In this document: positions 1 to 12,700 of the stretch, in pieces
Layout: each line of letters begins with the position of its first letter
Numbering within the stretch: the stretch's first letter is position 1
NCBI RefSeq assembly: GCF_010093535.1
Contig: NW_022985177.1
Location: forward strand, 910,857-974,856
Origin: Lindgomyces ingoldianus
Lineage: Eukaryota > Ascomycota > Dothideomycetes > Pleosporales > Lindgomycetaceae
Direction of reading: 5' to 3'
Length of the DNA: 64,000 nucleotides
The notes under the pieces: generated by a model
The model's input: the letters and a program-made list of their open reading frames with translations, nothing else
The model's database searches: none
Told to the model about the DNA's origin: nothing
Position numbers and translations under genes: made by a program

Positions 1-1922
1 GCCTGTTTTGTTTTGTCAGATATCCCTCTACATATGATTTGTAATAAATAGTGTTTTGGGTGGTCAAGGCCTTTGATGATATGAGACGCTCCCAACAAGA
101 TGCAGCGTCGCTCAAAGTCCACCAGTAAAGTTTAAACTACACAGAGATAACAATAAGAATATAAATCTACGTCTTAACCCTATCCTCATTAATTGAAATA
201 TAGGTCCTAGTCTAGACTCCATGTAGCGTCGCCTCCGCCCCAACAGCATTCCGAGGAAGTATTCACTGGTGCTCTCAGCGTCCGCTCTTTGCGCACAACT
301 ACTTCGTCTTTCTCGGACCCTTCACGTTGACCCGGCTATCAGTCGTTGTCACCAGATTCCTTCCACATTTCTATATCATTGCATAGTACACCCAAGTGCG
401 GATGAACCTCCTGACGCAGATGCCACCTTCACATCACGACTTCGTTGCAACGTAAACATCGTTGAAGTTGATGTTCAGGTTCTGCATCCTGACTTCTCAT
501 CAGCAATTTCACATGATACTATCGAGTATATTAGCCAGGTGTTACTCTTCTAGACTACTCTCTGGGACACCAAACTGTCACTTCCATTCTTCTTCCGCCG
601 CCTGCTCACAAGCCTGCCAACGTACCTCATTGGCTAGCGGATCTGCTTCAGCTTCGTCATGATTTTGCATTTAGCCTACATGATTTCCAATCTACTGACT
701 TGCGTCCCATTAACCAAATACATGAGTTCAGGTAAGCAGATCAGCTCTCCTAGAGACGTTACCAACCCCTTTACCAGCCAAAGTACAGCCGACTGCAGCG
801 ACCCGGGAAATCTCGTCCGCGCTGACATCTCGATAAAATTCGGAACCACAGCTGACATCGTTGCAGACGCTATCAGTAAGGCTACCCTACCCTCTCCTCC
901 CCCAACCCCAGCACTAACCATTTCGCTCCAGTAGTAGCGATCCTCCCCCTTCCAGAAACTAGGCCTCGGAATCGTTTTATCCCCCGATGGAGCCATTATC
1001 GCCTTCGTATTCGCATGGCTAGCTCAAATCTCCAAAGTAAACTCATGTGCTGGGAATGACGCTGCCTCAATCGCCACAGTCTTATGTTTTTAAGTATGTA
1101 GAGTGATATGGGATGCGCTGTTTCTAGTATCGTCGGCACGTTACCTGCACTCTGGTTTTGGTTGAGTGGGAAATTGAATTTGGGGAAGACGCAAGCGCCA
1201 GGGATGTAAGGGTGTGGGCATTCTGGAAGCAGTAGGCTGGGAGCAATGGGGAGAACGAAGAAGGGGTTCAGTGTGTCTAAGCACATAGTCAAGGCGATAC
1301 TAGTACCAAGGATGCTAGGGAAGGTTACCTTGAAGGATAGAGGCGAACATTGTAGGATATTGCGGCAGGTTGATGATGGCCTGAGTTGAAACGGAAGCTT
1401 TCAGTATTCTTCATTCTACAATTCAAGATAAAATGGACAGCAATTCATGTCCACTTTAACGTGTGTACAGGAATATGTAAGGTTCGGAGTTATGAACTAT
1501 TTTGTAGTACAGCTTGTATGTTTGGGGCAACTCGAACAGTTGGACAACCCTTCCCCCCCAAGAAAAACCCCCCAAATCATTTAACATACTTGACCAGTTC
1601 TATTACAAGTACAAGAAGGCAATGTTCGGTACATCCATAAACTTTCCTCCTCTTAAGATATTGGGAAGGAAGACATGCAGATGAAGTCAATTCTCTGATG
1701 AGAAGTTAATACAGGGTTGCGTTTCAGTGCAAAGAGATCGCCCACGAAACTCTATTGATGTATGAAAAAGGATTGCACAACGTCATAGGACACTTGGGGT
1801 TGCCGTACTCCATAATAATATCAAGCACTATGGTGAATCGGCTCTGGTACATCTCTGTTTCTTAGAGGCGGCCGGACCTAAATTTCCGTTAGCGAACCTA
1901 GAAATACCGGAGTTGATTCAAG
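1..1922. other. No supported gene; possible decayed sequence
   Basis: Several short overlapping open frames exist on both strands (the longest about 106 codons), but none shows a recognisable family, and frames change every few hundred bases. The minus-strand frame at 996-1292 is hydrophobic and proline-rich but has no plausible partner exon. This may be the remains of a gene or the flank of the caspase-like gene that follows. I see no RNA gene or repeat here. Confidence 0.4.
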
Positions 1923-3479
1923 TTAAAAAGATGTGGAAGAACCTACTCGATCAGCTACACGCCCAATTTGGGATCCCACGCTTTGCAGAGAACAATTGAG
2001 GAACATGCGAAAATGATAGAGAGCCCCTTGCTGCTCAACAACTAATTCGGGTTGCAACTCCTCACATCGTGGGCGTTTCGCCAGCGGAAGAGTATACGTC
2101 GGTGCTTCAACGAGAGTAGACTCTAGGAGTCCACGCCGGGCCTCGCCAGAATATATTACTGTTGTTGATGTAGACCCGTTATGACGTGTCGACAAAGACC
2201 TCTTACGCTTCCCTGTCGCGGTGCTATTTCTAAAGATTGAAACAGCCTTCGAGAACGTTGACGATACATCCAGTAAAGCAATGTGTTTCGCTTCAAATGT
2301 TGGCTCGTTGTTGACAAGCCGACTGAGAGTTCTTGCCATTTCCTTAACATCCTCGGCCTTAACAGGCCGATAGAAGTTAAGTCGTAGGTCGATGTATTCG
2401 TGACGTGGATCGCGATGCTCGCTCCGCGCAATTGATTCTGGCTGTGGTTCACCGGCTTTAATCGGCGCAATCCAGACTATTCCGTCCGCAACCTCATCTC
2501 GCCGGAGGAGCTCTGGGTTTTGTCTCGGGTCGCGATGTGGATATTTCTTGATCTTATCGACCAGAGTGATCGACGTGAATGGATATTCGCATATTAATTC
2601 TCTCAATGCCCACATCAGTGCACTGGTGAAAGACTTTTCCCCAGGCCGAGCAGCCTTTTCCCTCATCCCACAGGCAGCAATGAATTCGAAATTTGGCTTG
2701 GAATAGGACCGGACTTTGTGTCCCCCAATTCCACCAGCCTCGCAGCAGTCGAAAATGACAAGCACATCTGCTTGGGAACTAGTAAGATTACTCTCCGCAC
2801 CAGACCAGGCGATACAATTGCGTTGCTCCTCGTTCTCTGTCTGCAGACCTGTTGTGCTATGCTTTGTCAGACGAAATATGATAGAAAAGGTGCAAAGGGG
2901 GGGTCGTACGCGTGCATATGAACGCTGTTCTGACGATAGCTACCATGGCCAGCATAATAGACGATTAACAATGTGTCTTTACCATCATTTTTATACATGA
3001 AGGTAGATAGATAGCAATTGAGTTGATGTTTGGGCAGCTCATTATCCAATACTTCCCGCGTAACCTTGAACCCATAGAGATCGGTGAAAACTGCCTGTAA
3101 TTGATCAACCTATTGCTATTAGTCTAGAATACCACTCCAAGGTCACATGGTTCGTCACCTCTGGTTTCACTTTGAGGTCATCGAGCTCTTCCCGCCAGGA
3201 TAACAAAAGAACGCACACTCTATCATGCTTCACGGGCTTGTTCTGCATATTTTTATCCCATATCGTCCGAAGTAACTGGAGATCTCTTTGGGCGCGCATT
3301 GAATCTGGAGTAAGGGGGGTTTGAGTAGGGGAAATAGGCGTTCGGGCATCACTTTGAACTTCAAGGTGAGTTGCTAGGTTGGCACCGGTCGCCATCTTGG
3401 TTTCTAGTGGTAACATGTCGGACTGTGAAGGACTTGTGGGTGTTGCCCCGTGAGGCTGCAAAACTGGACCCATTGACAT
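1923..3479 (-). CDS. Caspase-like (metacaspase-type, C14) peptidase
   Basis: Predicted cysteine peptidase of the caspase/metacaspase fold, about 484 residues. Three exons fit: 3479-3159, 3109-2910 and 2856-1923; the introns (3110-3158, 2857-2909) end in AATAG and CATAG and restore one frame. The catalytic His lies in YYAGHG (about His162). The catalytic Cys lies in VLVIFDCCEAGG (about Cys212, the second Cys of DCC), 50 residues later as expected for the fold. An N-terminal region of about 100 residues rich in Pro/Ser/Thr precedes the domain, and about 200 C-terminal residues after it contain a basic GKRKR patch and match nothing I know. There is no signal peptide. Related fungal proteins cleave after basic residues or act in death-like responses; the substrate here is unknown. 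The second intron is the least certain part of the model. Confidence 0.8.
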
Positions 3480-3905
3480 GCTGCAGAACGAAATCTGGGA
3501 TAAGAACCTTGAGACAGCTCATTGGGAATCGAAATAGATATAGGCAAACGAATCGAGGCTGAGTTCCAAAAACAAAAGATTGCCTTGAATGCCTCGCGTG
3601 ATACAGGATGTGAGCCTGTGAGCCTGTGAACCTCGTGTGTGAGCCTGGTATGCAAGGCTGGCCAATAAGATTCTGCGAACATTATCGATTCATATGAAGC
3701 TCTCCGCCTCCTCGCAGCCTTCTTTCTTATCCAGTCTCAGCTCCACATTCGTCTCTGAACCACCGGCTGTGAACTGTTGCGTTTCGTTGTGGTGGAGCCG
3801 CACAACTCATGGCCTTCTCATATATGATTCTCTTGTCGCAGCCTTATTCGAGTCCGGTATTTTCTCAGGTTGAAACTCTATTTGCATCGACCGTGACTTG
3901 TCAAA

Positions 3906-4386
3906 ATGTCTGCCTCGACACCTGAAAAACAAGGCAGAGCGCTTCTGTCGAATGAACAGCCAAGCACAAGCAGCAGCGCCCAGTCCAATCCGGTCAGCGA
4001 GTGTCCACCATTCCCGCCTCATATTGTGGCTGACGAAGAAGTTCTCAAGCAGCTGCAGACTCAACAGCCTGATTGGAGGTCCCCAACGGGAAATGTTAGC
4101 GACAATCCAAACGCGATTCCGGTGAGTCCCTTTGGTATCGTGAGGGGGTCTATTGAAACCTCTGACCGGTCGACTGCAGAACTGGCCAGCGAAATACCAG
4201 GTTGGGGATGCTGTTTGGGTGTACAGAGAGGGCGATGGGTGGGTCCAAGCAAAGATCAGTAGCGTTCAGTCGTCTGGAGCTAGCTGGGGCTATCATCTGA
4301 AGGACAAGAATGGACGGGCAGTGTGGCTAGATCGACCGACTTTGTTTAGAGAGAATGAGCTCTCAGTCGATGAGGGCGATGATTGA
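3906..4386 (+). CDS. Small protein of unknown function, possible SH3/Tudor-like barrel
   Basis: A two-exon model (3906-4121 and 4180-4386) gives 140 residues. The intron 4122-4179 has GTGAGT and CTGCAG ends and joins in phase 0. The ATG at 3906 sits in a good fungal context (AAAATG). The N-terminal half is Ser/Pro/Gln-rich and probably disordered. The C-terminal half (residues about 73-130) is compact, with alternating Val/Trp/Tyr typical of small beta barrels: YQVGDAVWVYREGDGWVQAK and later YHLKDKNGRAVWL. The shape recalls SH3, Tudor or chromo-barrel modules, but this is a guess from pattern. Its end overlaps the proposed start of the next gene by 32 bp, so one of the two boundaries may be wrong. 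Confidence 0.5.
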
Positions 4387-5915
4387 GACCGCCACGGCTG
4401 AGCGCGAAGGGTGCAGCAAGAGATCGGGTGACACCAATCAAACATCCCCATTAGACAAGGCTACGCTTGATTGTTATTTAAAGGGTGACGACAGCATCGA
4501 CAGAAACTATTTCTCTCGCCATTGCAAATGTGAATTCATGGACAATTCGTTGAAGGAGTTGCCAATGCAAAACGCGGAGAGTGTGATGGAAAAGGGTGAA
4601 GCAGGGTTGATTGGCTCAGTCCCCACATCCCCAACACTTTTCAACAGCTTTACAGATGAGACCATCACAAAGGATGAGCTTCCAAGCAAAAACTCCTCTG
4701 GTATGATTTTGAAGAAATCGGCGACCTATTAACTAATATCTCACAGTTCTTCCAATTTCGCGACGGCGTTGGCCGTGGGCCAAGTCCTGGAAGTCCTGGA
4801 ACCTTCGCCCAAGGAGGACTCCACGACGAAAAAGGTATCGGACTCCAGTCATAACCAGGAGATGTGGGTTAATTGCCCTTAGCGTCTATTTTGTAGCACG
4901 TACTGATGATGATGGAAAAGTAAACGACTCACCTAAGGGATATCCAAACCTAGCGGCGTTCCTCGATAGCGATGAAGGTTTTACCATATATCGGCGGTTT
5001 GGATACCTCCAATCTCGACTGCTCCTGCATAAGCAAGAGGAGCTTCGACGTCTCGAAAAGAGACTAGATCGCATGGACATGAGACTCGTGAAGGATAACG
5101 AAAATCGGTTGTGCTCACGTGACCTTCGGGGACCTCCCTCAGACGCAGAGAAACAAGGAAAGCTCTTATTTGAAATTGAGAACGCATACTGCTCGTATGG
5201 TTAGTGGACCTAGATTTGATGAACCAGCTTAGAGCTCACTATAATAGCAAAAATTCTCGCCGCCGCCCAACAAATGAGGGGATTCAGTAAACCGGCCGAC
5301 GCTGACTGGCAAAGCGTTGGACGTTATATCTATAACAGAAAAGCTCTAGTCGAAGAAGAAGCCTCATGGATTCAACACAAGGATGATTTACTCACCCTCA
5401 AGGCAGGACGTGAGCATGCTTGGCTTGACGATGTGGTTGAAGGACTCCTGAAGGTCTGTCACTGTAAGCTTATCGACATTATGTTTCGCTCCAAGGCACG
5501 TATACATGAATATTCTTATGTTCAGATCAGTTATTGATTGATCAAAAAGGAAACGCGAAAGAAAACCGAAATTGATTCCGATAACATGCCTGCTAGGCCA
5601 CCGAAAGACGAAGACAAGTACGAAATATACTATACACCCTCTCGAATTGCGAAACTCACCAATGGAATCTTGACAATTATAGTATTAACTCTTCTAGTCC
5701 TTCCGATATATATTTTGTATCATATGGTGCATGAAATTGGCACTACAGCTTACATGAAATGTATTGGAACGCTTCTTGTCTTCACTCTTGCTTTCTCATC
5801 GGTCCTTTCTCTTTTCACGAAGGCTAAAAGACATGAGATATTCGCAGCAGCCGCAGCTTACTGTGCTGTGCTTGTAGTTTTCCTTGGAAACGCTGTTCCG
5901 AAAGACAAATCTTAG
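4355..5915 (+). CDS. DUF6594 family membrane protein
   Basis: Fungal DUF6594 protein of unknown function. Proposed exons 4355-4700, 4747-5199, 5248-5495 and 5550-5915 keep one frame (about 470 residues). The family start motif GYPNLAAFLDSDEGFTIYRR is in exon 2. A long charged helix follows (LLLHKQEELRRLEKRLDRMD), then YYTPSRIAKLTNGILTIIV and three hydrophobic segments at the C-terminus ending in CAVLVVFLGNA. This is the usual layout: a coiled N-terminal part and a three-helix membrane anchor. The third intron (5496-5549) fits only as a GC-AG intron (AAG/GCACGT). The first about 160 residues are uncertain: exon 2 could instead be read in another frame with an extra intron at about 4838-4897, and the start overlaps the preceding gene. 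Confidence 0.7.
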
Positions 5916-6262
5916 AGCTTTACAAGAAGACTTTTAATTTTACGCAAAATATTATAGATATCTTAGCTGCGGATAGAACATCGAAATTGACCCTATACAT
6001 CTACACGATTGTAGTTTTCTAACTTACGTTTCTTTCCAATTTATCTAAGCGTGCTAACTATTACCGAGAACCAATTCCTGCATACAAGCTTGGGAAGACT
6101 TCTAACCCCATAGCTTATCTGCCCTGCATGTCTGCTGATACACTCACGATGGAGAATAAAGATATGTTCTTAGGACGGATACAAGCACCTTATTTACACT
6201 CTTCTCTATTCTAGTCATATGATAGATCTGAGTACCTCCAGGGTTATAAAGAGCTATAGCTG
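5916..6262. other. Intergenic, nothing recognised
   Basis: No open frame with a recognisable product. This is moderately A+T-rich sequence between the DUF6594 gene and a DUF6594 fragment on the other strand. Confidence 0.5.
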
Positions 6263-6499
6263 CTAGTTTATTTTAAAGTGACTCCTTTTTTGGTTTTGCG
6301 CTAATAGTAGTACCGTAGCAGCAAGGTTGGCTAAATATTCCGAGATAGAGTACGCACTATTAGAACCTACGAAGTCGCACAAGCCGAGATGGCCGACGTA
6401 CCCCCACAGTCTTTTGCGAAGCGCTTTATTAGATCTATTTGATGTATTGTCTGTAATTTCTGACATAGTTTTTGGATATTGAGTGGGATTTTGTTTCAC
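6263..6499 (-). pseudogene. Truncated DUF6594 gene fragment
   Basis: An isolated 78-codon frame whose C-terminal half matches the start of the second DUF6594 protein of this window (27367-28297). It reads KALRKRLWGYVGHLGLCDFV where the intact gene reads EALHKRPWKYVGYRGFCDFV, and both continue through an LxxLxAxVLLxxQ helix. The frame then ends and no downstream coiled or membrane part follows, so only about the first 50 codons remain. The upstream Met of MSEITDN corresponds to the start of the intact copy. It probably arose by duplication followed by truncation. Confidence 0.7.
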
Positions 6500-6795
6500 G
6501 GGGGGAAGGGAGTGGCAGGCACCCGGAAGGATTGAACAAGGCTGGACTTAGACGCGTAGACATCTTCAGCTGGGAGAACTATGTCATTCCCATCGCTAGA
6601 GAAATCGGTAGTCATTCGAAGTCAACTTTTTGGTTGTAACTCTCCTTCTTGCCCTAGATTGTCATTGGTATAGGTAGAGATACTACTTTGGCTAATAATC
6701 GTAGTAATGCTAACAGATTCCTGAAGATGTCTATTTAATGCCCAGAGAAACTCGAAAGGTTTCAATCAATCATTTACACTTTACCCACTTACTCC
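6500..6795. other. Intergenic, nothing recognised
   Basis: 3' flank of the succinate dehydrogenase gene. No gene or structured element recognised. Confidence 0.5.
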
Positions 6796-9127
6796 CTAAT
6801 AACTTCTCTTCACAGGAGGCACACTCTCACACTCCCCCTCATCCAACGTTCCCATATACACCCCCCTCGTCCCCCACCTCACCTCCGCACCCACATCCCC
6901 CTGCCATGTTAGACTATGTACCATCCACTCCACATCATTCCTCTCCTTAAAATCATCCCTCGCATGACTCCCCCTACTCTCCGTCCTTGCCAACGCCGCA
7001 CGACTCGTTTGCACGGCATTCGTAAGCAGATTCCGCATTTCCAGCGTTTCAACCAGATCAGAGTTCCAGATGAGCGATTTATCGCAAACGCGGAGGTCGG
7101 AGGTGAAGCGGTCTTGGATGCTTTTTAGGTGGGTGTAGCCTGAGGAGAGAAACGAGTGGGTGCGGAAGACAGCAGTAGAGGTTTGCATGGTCTTTTGCAT
7201 TTCGGAGCGGAGGAGGGATGTTGGTGTGGCGCCGTCGGAAAGGCGGATCGAGTCGAAGGAGGTGAATGAGGATAGACCGATGTCTGAGGGCGAGGGGTGG
7301 TGAGGGGCAGACGGGGAGTGGTTTTCAGATATGTGGAGGGCAGAAGCCCGACCCTGGGGATATTTTTAGTTCGGTTTGGTTAATTTTTCTGGGAGGGGAA
7401 AGAATTGAGAGAAGGAATAGGGGGAACCGAAGACGTACGAAGACCACGATATCAAGTAGTGAGTTCGCGCCTAGTCGATTCGCACCATGCACACTAACAC
7501 AAGCCGCTTCTCCAGCTGCATACAACCCATCCACAACTCTATCTTCTCCTTCTCTAACATCTAACACCTGTCCTTTCCAATTTGTCGGAATCCCGCCCAT
7601 ACAGTAATGCACAGTCGGCAGCACGGGAATTGGTTCGCGTGTGATATCAATGCCCGCGAAAATCGCCGCCGTTTCCGCTATCCCGGGTAACCTCTCCTCG
7701 ATTACCTCTTTGGGAAGATGAGAAAGTTGGAGGTAGATGTGATCGGCTTGAGCGCCGACACCACGTCCTTCGAGGATTTCTAGGTTCATGGAGCGGGAGA
7801 CGACGTCTCGCGAGGCGAGGTCTTTTGCCGTGGGGGCGTAGCGCTCCATGAAGCGCTCACCGTGTGAGTTGAGGAGGTATCCGCCTTCGCCGCGGGCGCC
7901 TTCTGTTATTAGGACCTAGGAGGAGTGAGTGAGATATGAGAGGAGGTTCAGAATTGGCAAGTATTTTAGTGGGGACTAGACTGACAGACTTACACCTGCA
8001 CCATAGATACCTGAAGGATGAAACTGCACGAACTCCATATCCTGCAATGGCAGCCCCGCTCTCGCAACCATGGCATTCCCATCCCCCGTACTCGTATGGG
8101 CAGAGGTTGCACTAAAATAAGCTCGTCCGTAGCCTGGAGAAAACGTCAGCCTGTCCAGTCCAAACCCCTTCCATCCCAGACGAGAAATTCTGTCACCCAC
8201 CTCCAGTAGCTAACACCGTGTTCCTAGCGAACATCCGATGCAGTGTGCCATCCTCCATACTTAATGTTGTAATCCCAACACACTTCCCATCTACCATCAT
8301 CAAATCCATCGCAAAATACTCAATAAAGAAATTCACACCCGATTTCAGACTCTGTCCATACAGGGTGTGCAACATAGCATGACCCGTTCTATCAGCTGCA
8401 CAAGCGGTTCTATACGCCTGACCTCCTTTGCCATATTCGAGGGATTGGCCGCCCAGAGCGCGCTGATATATTGTGCCTTGTGAAGTGCGTGAGAAGGGCA
8501 TCCCATAGTGCTCGAGTTCGACGATGGCGGGGATGGCAGCTTTGGTCATGTAGTGGATGGCGTCTTGGTCACCAAGCCAGTCGCTGCCTTTGACTGTGTC
8601 GTACATGTGCCAACGCCAGTCGTCTTCTGTCATGCTGAAATGTGCTGTTAGCTCGGGCTCTCATGCTTTCATATCGCACACGTTTTCCAATTTCCCCTTA
8701 TATTTCGAAGAAGTCCTAGGATTGAGGTTCAGTAACAATATTAGGGTTACCTACTTCCCCAGTGCAGCATTAATCCCACCCTGCGCAGCCACCGTATGTG
8801 ATCTCGTTGGAAACAGCTTAGACACACATGCTGTCTTGAGCCCGGCTTCAGTCAATCCGACAGCGGCACGGAGACCTGCTCCTCCAGCGCCGACGACAAT
8901 TGCACTGCGGCAATATCAACAATCCACTACTTCCCTAATTCTATCTTTAATTAAAGTTTAGGGAGGGAGAAGATTTACTCATAATAGTGATCAATAACCG
9001 AGTGTCCCGCAACCGACAAACTTGCATATGCTCTCCAGGTTCTCCTCAGCGGCGTGATACCATATCTCAAGCAGCAGCATCTGGCGTCGTAAGCCCGACG
9101 CAGTGAGGCTCGAGCAAAAGCCTGCAT
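6796..9127 (-). CDS. SDH1: Succinate dehydrogenase flavoprotein subunit, mitochondrial
   Basis: FAD subunit of respiratory complex II, which oxidises succinate to fumarate in the mitochondrial matrix. Six exons join in frame to 635 residues, the normal family length: 9127-8979, 8904-8755, 8634-8201, 8133-7994, 7915-7439 and 7353-6796. The N-terminus is Arg/Ala-rich without acids ([18 protein letters not shown]), a typical matrix presequence. GAGGAG (55-60) is the dinucleotide-binding loop; SHTVAAQGG carries the His (about 86) that binds FAD covalently; [21 protein letters not shown] and [12 protein letters not shown] are further active-site signatures. The C-terminus ends [17 protein letters not shown]. 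The C-terminal third is more diverged than I expect for the housekeeping copy, so it could be a paralog. Its downstream neighbour Ppo is unrelated in pathway. Confidence 0.93.
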
Positions 9128-9760
9128 TGCGAATCGTCAAGAAAAAAGAACACGGAAGGGAAAGCAATCGAAGATAACATTATGCGCGGCGTTGGAGAGC
9201 AATGGAAATAAGAATTTAGGAACGCGCTACAGCCCCTCATCACGACTCGAGCGCCTCGGCTTTGAGAGAGTGGGAGACCTGCAGGTCCTGGGGATAGGCG
9301 CAGGTGATTGGCTGCTTATTGGCAATGGGGGTGACGAAGAGCCACAGTGGGTATTCAGACTCCAGACACTCTTACATTACTATATGATGAGCATGTTGCG
9401 TTGGAATTTGCCTGTTTCTGACGGATACCTGAACTTGCCATGGTAGCTTCTCTTGTAGCTTATGCTTGAGCACGTGGCAAGTTCGGGGAAACCCGTTTTG
9501 GTATACCGTCACATGCCTTAGCTAATTAAACCTGAGTCGTTTGAGCATCCTCGAAGAGAACCTCTAAATTTCTTACATCAGAAGGTATATGTTCGCTTCT
9601 TTTTCTACAACTTCGCAGAAATATCTGCTGCTCGGCGTCTTCGAATAAATGAAGGAATGGTCCTTGCTCAATTCTATCCACCTGGTCCCAGCCTGGGTAT
9701 GCGAATTATCTTCGTTCGCATGTCATATTTCACACCCAAGCACCATCATGTATCAAAGTC
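9128..9760. other. Intergenic between SDH1 start and Ppo 3' end
   Basis: About 630 bp with no supported gene; presumably the SDH1 promoter and the Ppo terminator. Both flanking genes are on the minus strand. No distinctive motif seen. Confidence 0.5.
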
Positions 9761-12700
9761 CTAATCCCAGTTCACCTTAAGAGCTACAACAATGTCAGTA
9801 AAGGCTTTCTATACCTGAAAACAGGGGTGGGGAAAATAACAGGAAACTTACCACAAGGGAACGGCCAATAGCTATCCCAATTCTCCGTCAAATAAACATG
9901 GTACGGATACTTCTCACCAGGGAACAACGGCTTCGTGACCTTATGCACCTTACCCTGAGTTCCCTTCGCCGTCCTTAAATTAGGCAACTTCGCAACCTCC
10001 TTCAACATAGCCGTCAACGCGACTCTGGTCATCGGCAGCCCCAAGCACTGATGCGGGCCGTGGCCAAGATGGATGTAAGCGTCAAGTGGGCGCGTGAGGT
10101 CCACTTTATCTGGGTTGGGGAAGGCGGTGGCGTCATGTGATGCAGCCCGAAGGTCGACGAAAACAATGTCCTTAGGATTGACCTCGATGGTGCGACCCGC
10201 GTCCTGGATTGTTGTTTTCTGGACCGCGGAGCGAAAGACACCTGTTTCGCCATTCAGCCTCGAGCCTTCCATGAGATAATGCATCAGGGTTTCGAAACTC
10301 TCGTCGTCATCTTTTTGCGCGAGAGCTTGGATAGCAGGCCAGTGCTCTTTGCCTTCCGTAAGGAAATACTCGATTGTCTGACCGAAGAGTTGGCCTTGAT
10401 TTGGAACCATACCGCCTGCCGTGCCGAGGATGTGACCCCATGTTAGTGTCTTGGGATCCATGCCGCTGTCCAGAAGTCGCTTGATCATGTGGATGCCGTA
10501 GTGCTTGAGAGTTGAGTCTTGCGGCCAGATAGTGTTCATGACGGAAGATAGGAGGCCACTCTTTGAAATGGCTTTCACGTTCTCTTCCACGACCTTGCCC
10601 AGCATTTGTGTGGCATCGTATGATTTGACGTGCAGAGGGAAGGAAGCAGCGACATCAAGGTCGAAAAAGACGAGGGCGAAGACGCCGGCTAGGATGAGGT
10701 AAAGCTCATTCTCTGTGAAGAGGCCATGGGGTCGCTCTTCAGTCTTCAAGGGAAGCATAAACAGTTCCGAGCAGAAGTGGATGTGCGCTCGGTTGCCAAC
10801 ATCCCGGATGATGTCCACCTGGTGAAAGTCTGCAATCTTCGCTGCCTTCTCTTGAAGCAGCTTAGCCGTCATGCTAGTGTACCATTTCTTGACTTCCCTG
10901 TCCCAGTCACTGATATAAAGTGCTTTGGACATCATGTTACGTGAGGCAGCGTTCTTAGACCCGTCGCCTGCGAGCATAAAGTCCTTGGCAGAAGGACCCA
11001 TGAGGAACTCCATAGCTTTACCCCAAGTCACCTTGAACCCATCCTGATTTTCCATCAGAGCCGTCGCGGTCTTGTACTCGAGGATCAAGTGAGGGTCGGG
11101 AGTAAACTGTGGCTTATCCCAACTATAAAGGTGGTCTTTCTTGAGATCCTTGAGTGCAACTTTCATCGCGTCAGGTGTGGTAAGAGGATAGTGAGCGTAG
11201 ATCGAGTTCTGCTGGAAGTGCTTCGGGAAGGCGTTTAGGAAGAGCTTGTAGAACATGCAGCCATGGTCAACACCAACATCAGGATCTACCTCGTGGTAAC
11301 CCCAGTTGGTGAGATTTCGCGGGTTGTAGTCAATAGTGTAGAACCGATCACCTCGCACGAGGGCGACGGCGTCGGATAAGACTGCTCGAGAGACGGTGTA
11401 AGATGGTGTCAGGCCTGAGCCAGGACAGAGGGGTATCTTGGCGTCTTCGACCACAATACCGGGATAAATCTCCACCTTGTCTGGTGTGTCGTAGAGATGC
11501 TTGAGTTGCTCGGCGACGTATTTGTCCTTTGTAATGCTGTCAAAAGTCCGATGCTCCTCGAGGCCGAAGTACTTCCTGAACTCGTTCAGTGAGCCCAAAT
11601 TCCAAGAACGCGCTTGCTCAATTCCAAGGACTTCAATCGCCCTCATCACAGCAGGAACTCTGTTCGGGCCGAAAGAATTTGCGCAGTCCTCGACGCTCTC
11701 TGTCATGATCTTAACAAGGCCCTCATCCGGAAGCGTTCCATCCTCTTTGCGAGTTAGACCAGCGAAAGGTCTCTTCTCAGGCTCCTTTGGTGTCTTCTCG
11801 CCCACTTGCCTGAGCTTCCCAAGGAATTCAAACTTGTCGACTGTCTTGGGATCCCTGCCCTTTCCAAACAGGCCGTCCCACAAATCTTGAGTCCACTTTT
11901 CGTCTCGGTCTGACACCGCAGAATGCCACCTATAAACTAGGTTGAACTCGGCTGAGACTTGGTTGCCTACAGCTGTAGGAACACCCTTCATATCCGCACG
12001 AGGATTCAACTGCCAGTTACTGTCAGTGCGGTTGAGATCGAGAATGGTCCGGACGTAGTCAATCAGAATGATGTTGACGTAGAGACCACAGGTGACCAGT
12101 CTTCCAGTCTGGAAGAGGTCCTCGTCGTATTTAGCAAGCTTCTGTTTATACAACTTAGCCGCAGCCTCACTCGCCGGGTCCGCTGGAGGTGTAGGCTTCG
12201 TGAATCGGTTCCCTTCGTTGATCGAAGCAAGGTTGGCCACAACATGGTTGTGGAAACGATTGAACATAATAAGTAAGACGCCCACACCAGGAGGGAAGAA
12301 AAGGAGGCGTTGTTCCGAAAAGCAATCTGGTTTTATCTTTCCGTCAACCTTGACCCTCATGAAGTCCTGCTCCTCTTGGTTGCTACCGTATAAGGGGGAG
12401 AGGTCGAGATATGATGAGGTCATTGAGTTCGCAAAGTCATCGTGATCTGTGCGGAAAAGGTCGTGAATGATGATGGAAGCGAGATAAAAAAGTACGCTCG
12501 ATACCCTGTTTGGGTGGAGCTCTCGGTGTTTCCTTGTCATAATGCTGTCGAAAACAACCCCAGCATCAGGACGAGCGGGCGTCTGCATGAACCTTGGCTC
12601 AACAGTCCTGGCGTATGGCGTTCCGGCTGCGCCAAGCTGAGGATGGATGAGACTGTTGTTGGAACCATTAGCAGAGCGGAATTGGTATTTTGCTCCGAGG

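Noticed and set aside
996..1292. Hydrophobic 98-codon minus-strand frame
   Set aside because: Could be a membrane segment, but no conserved motif, partner exon or start context supports a gene.
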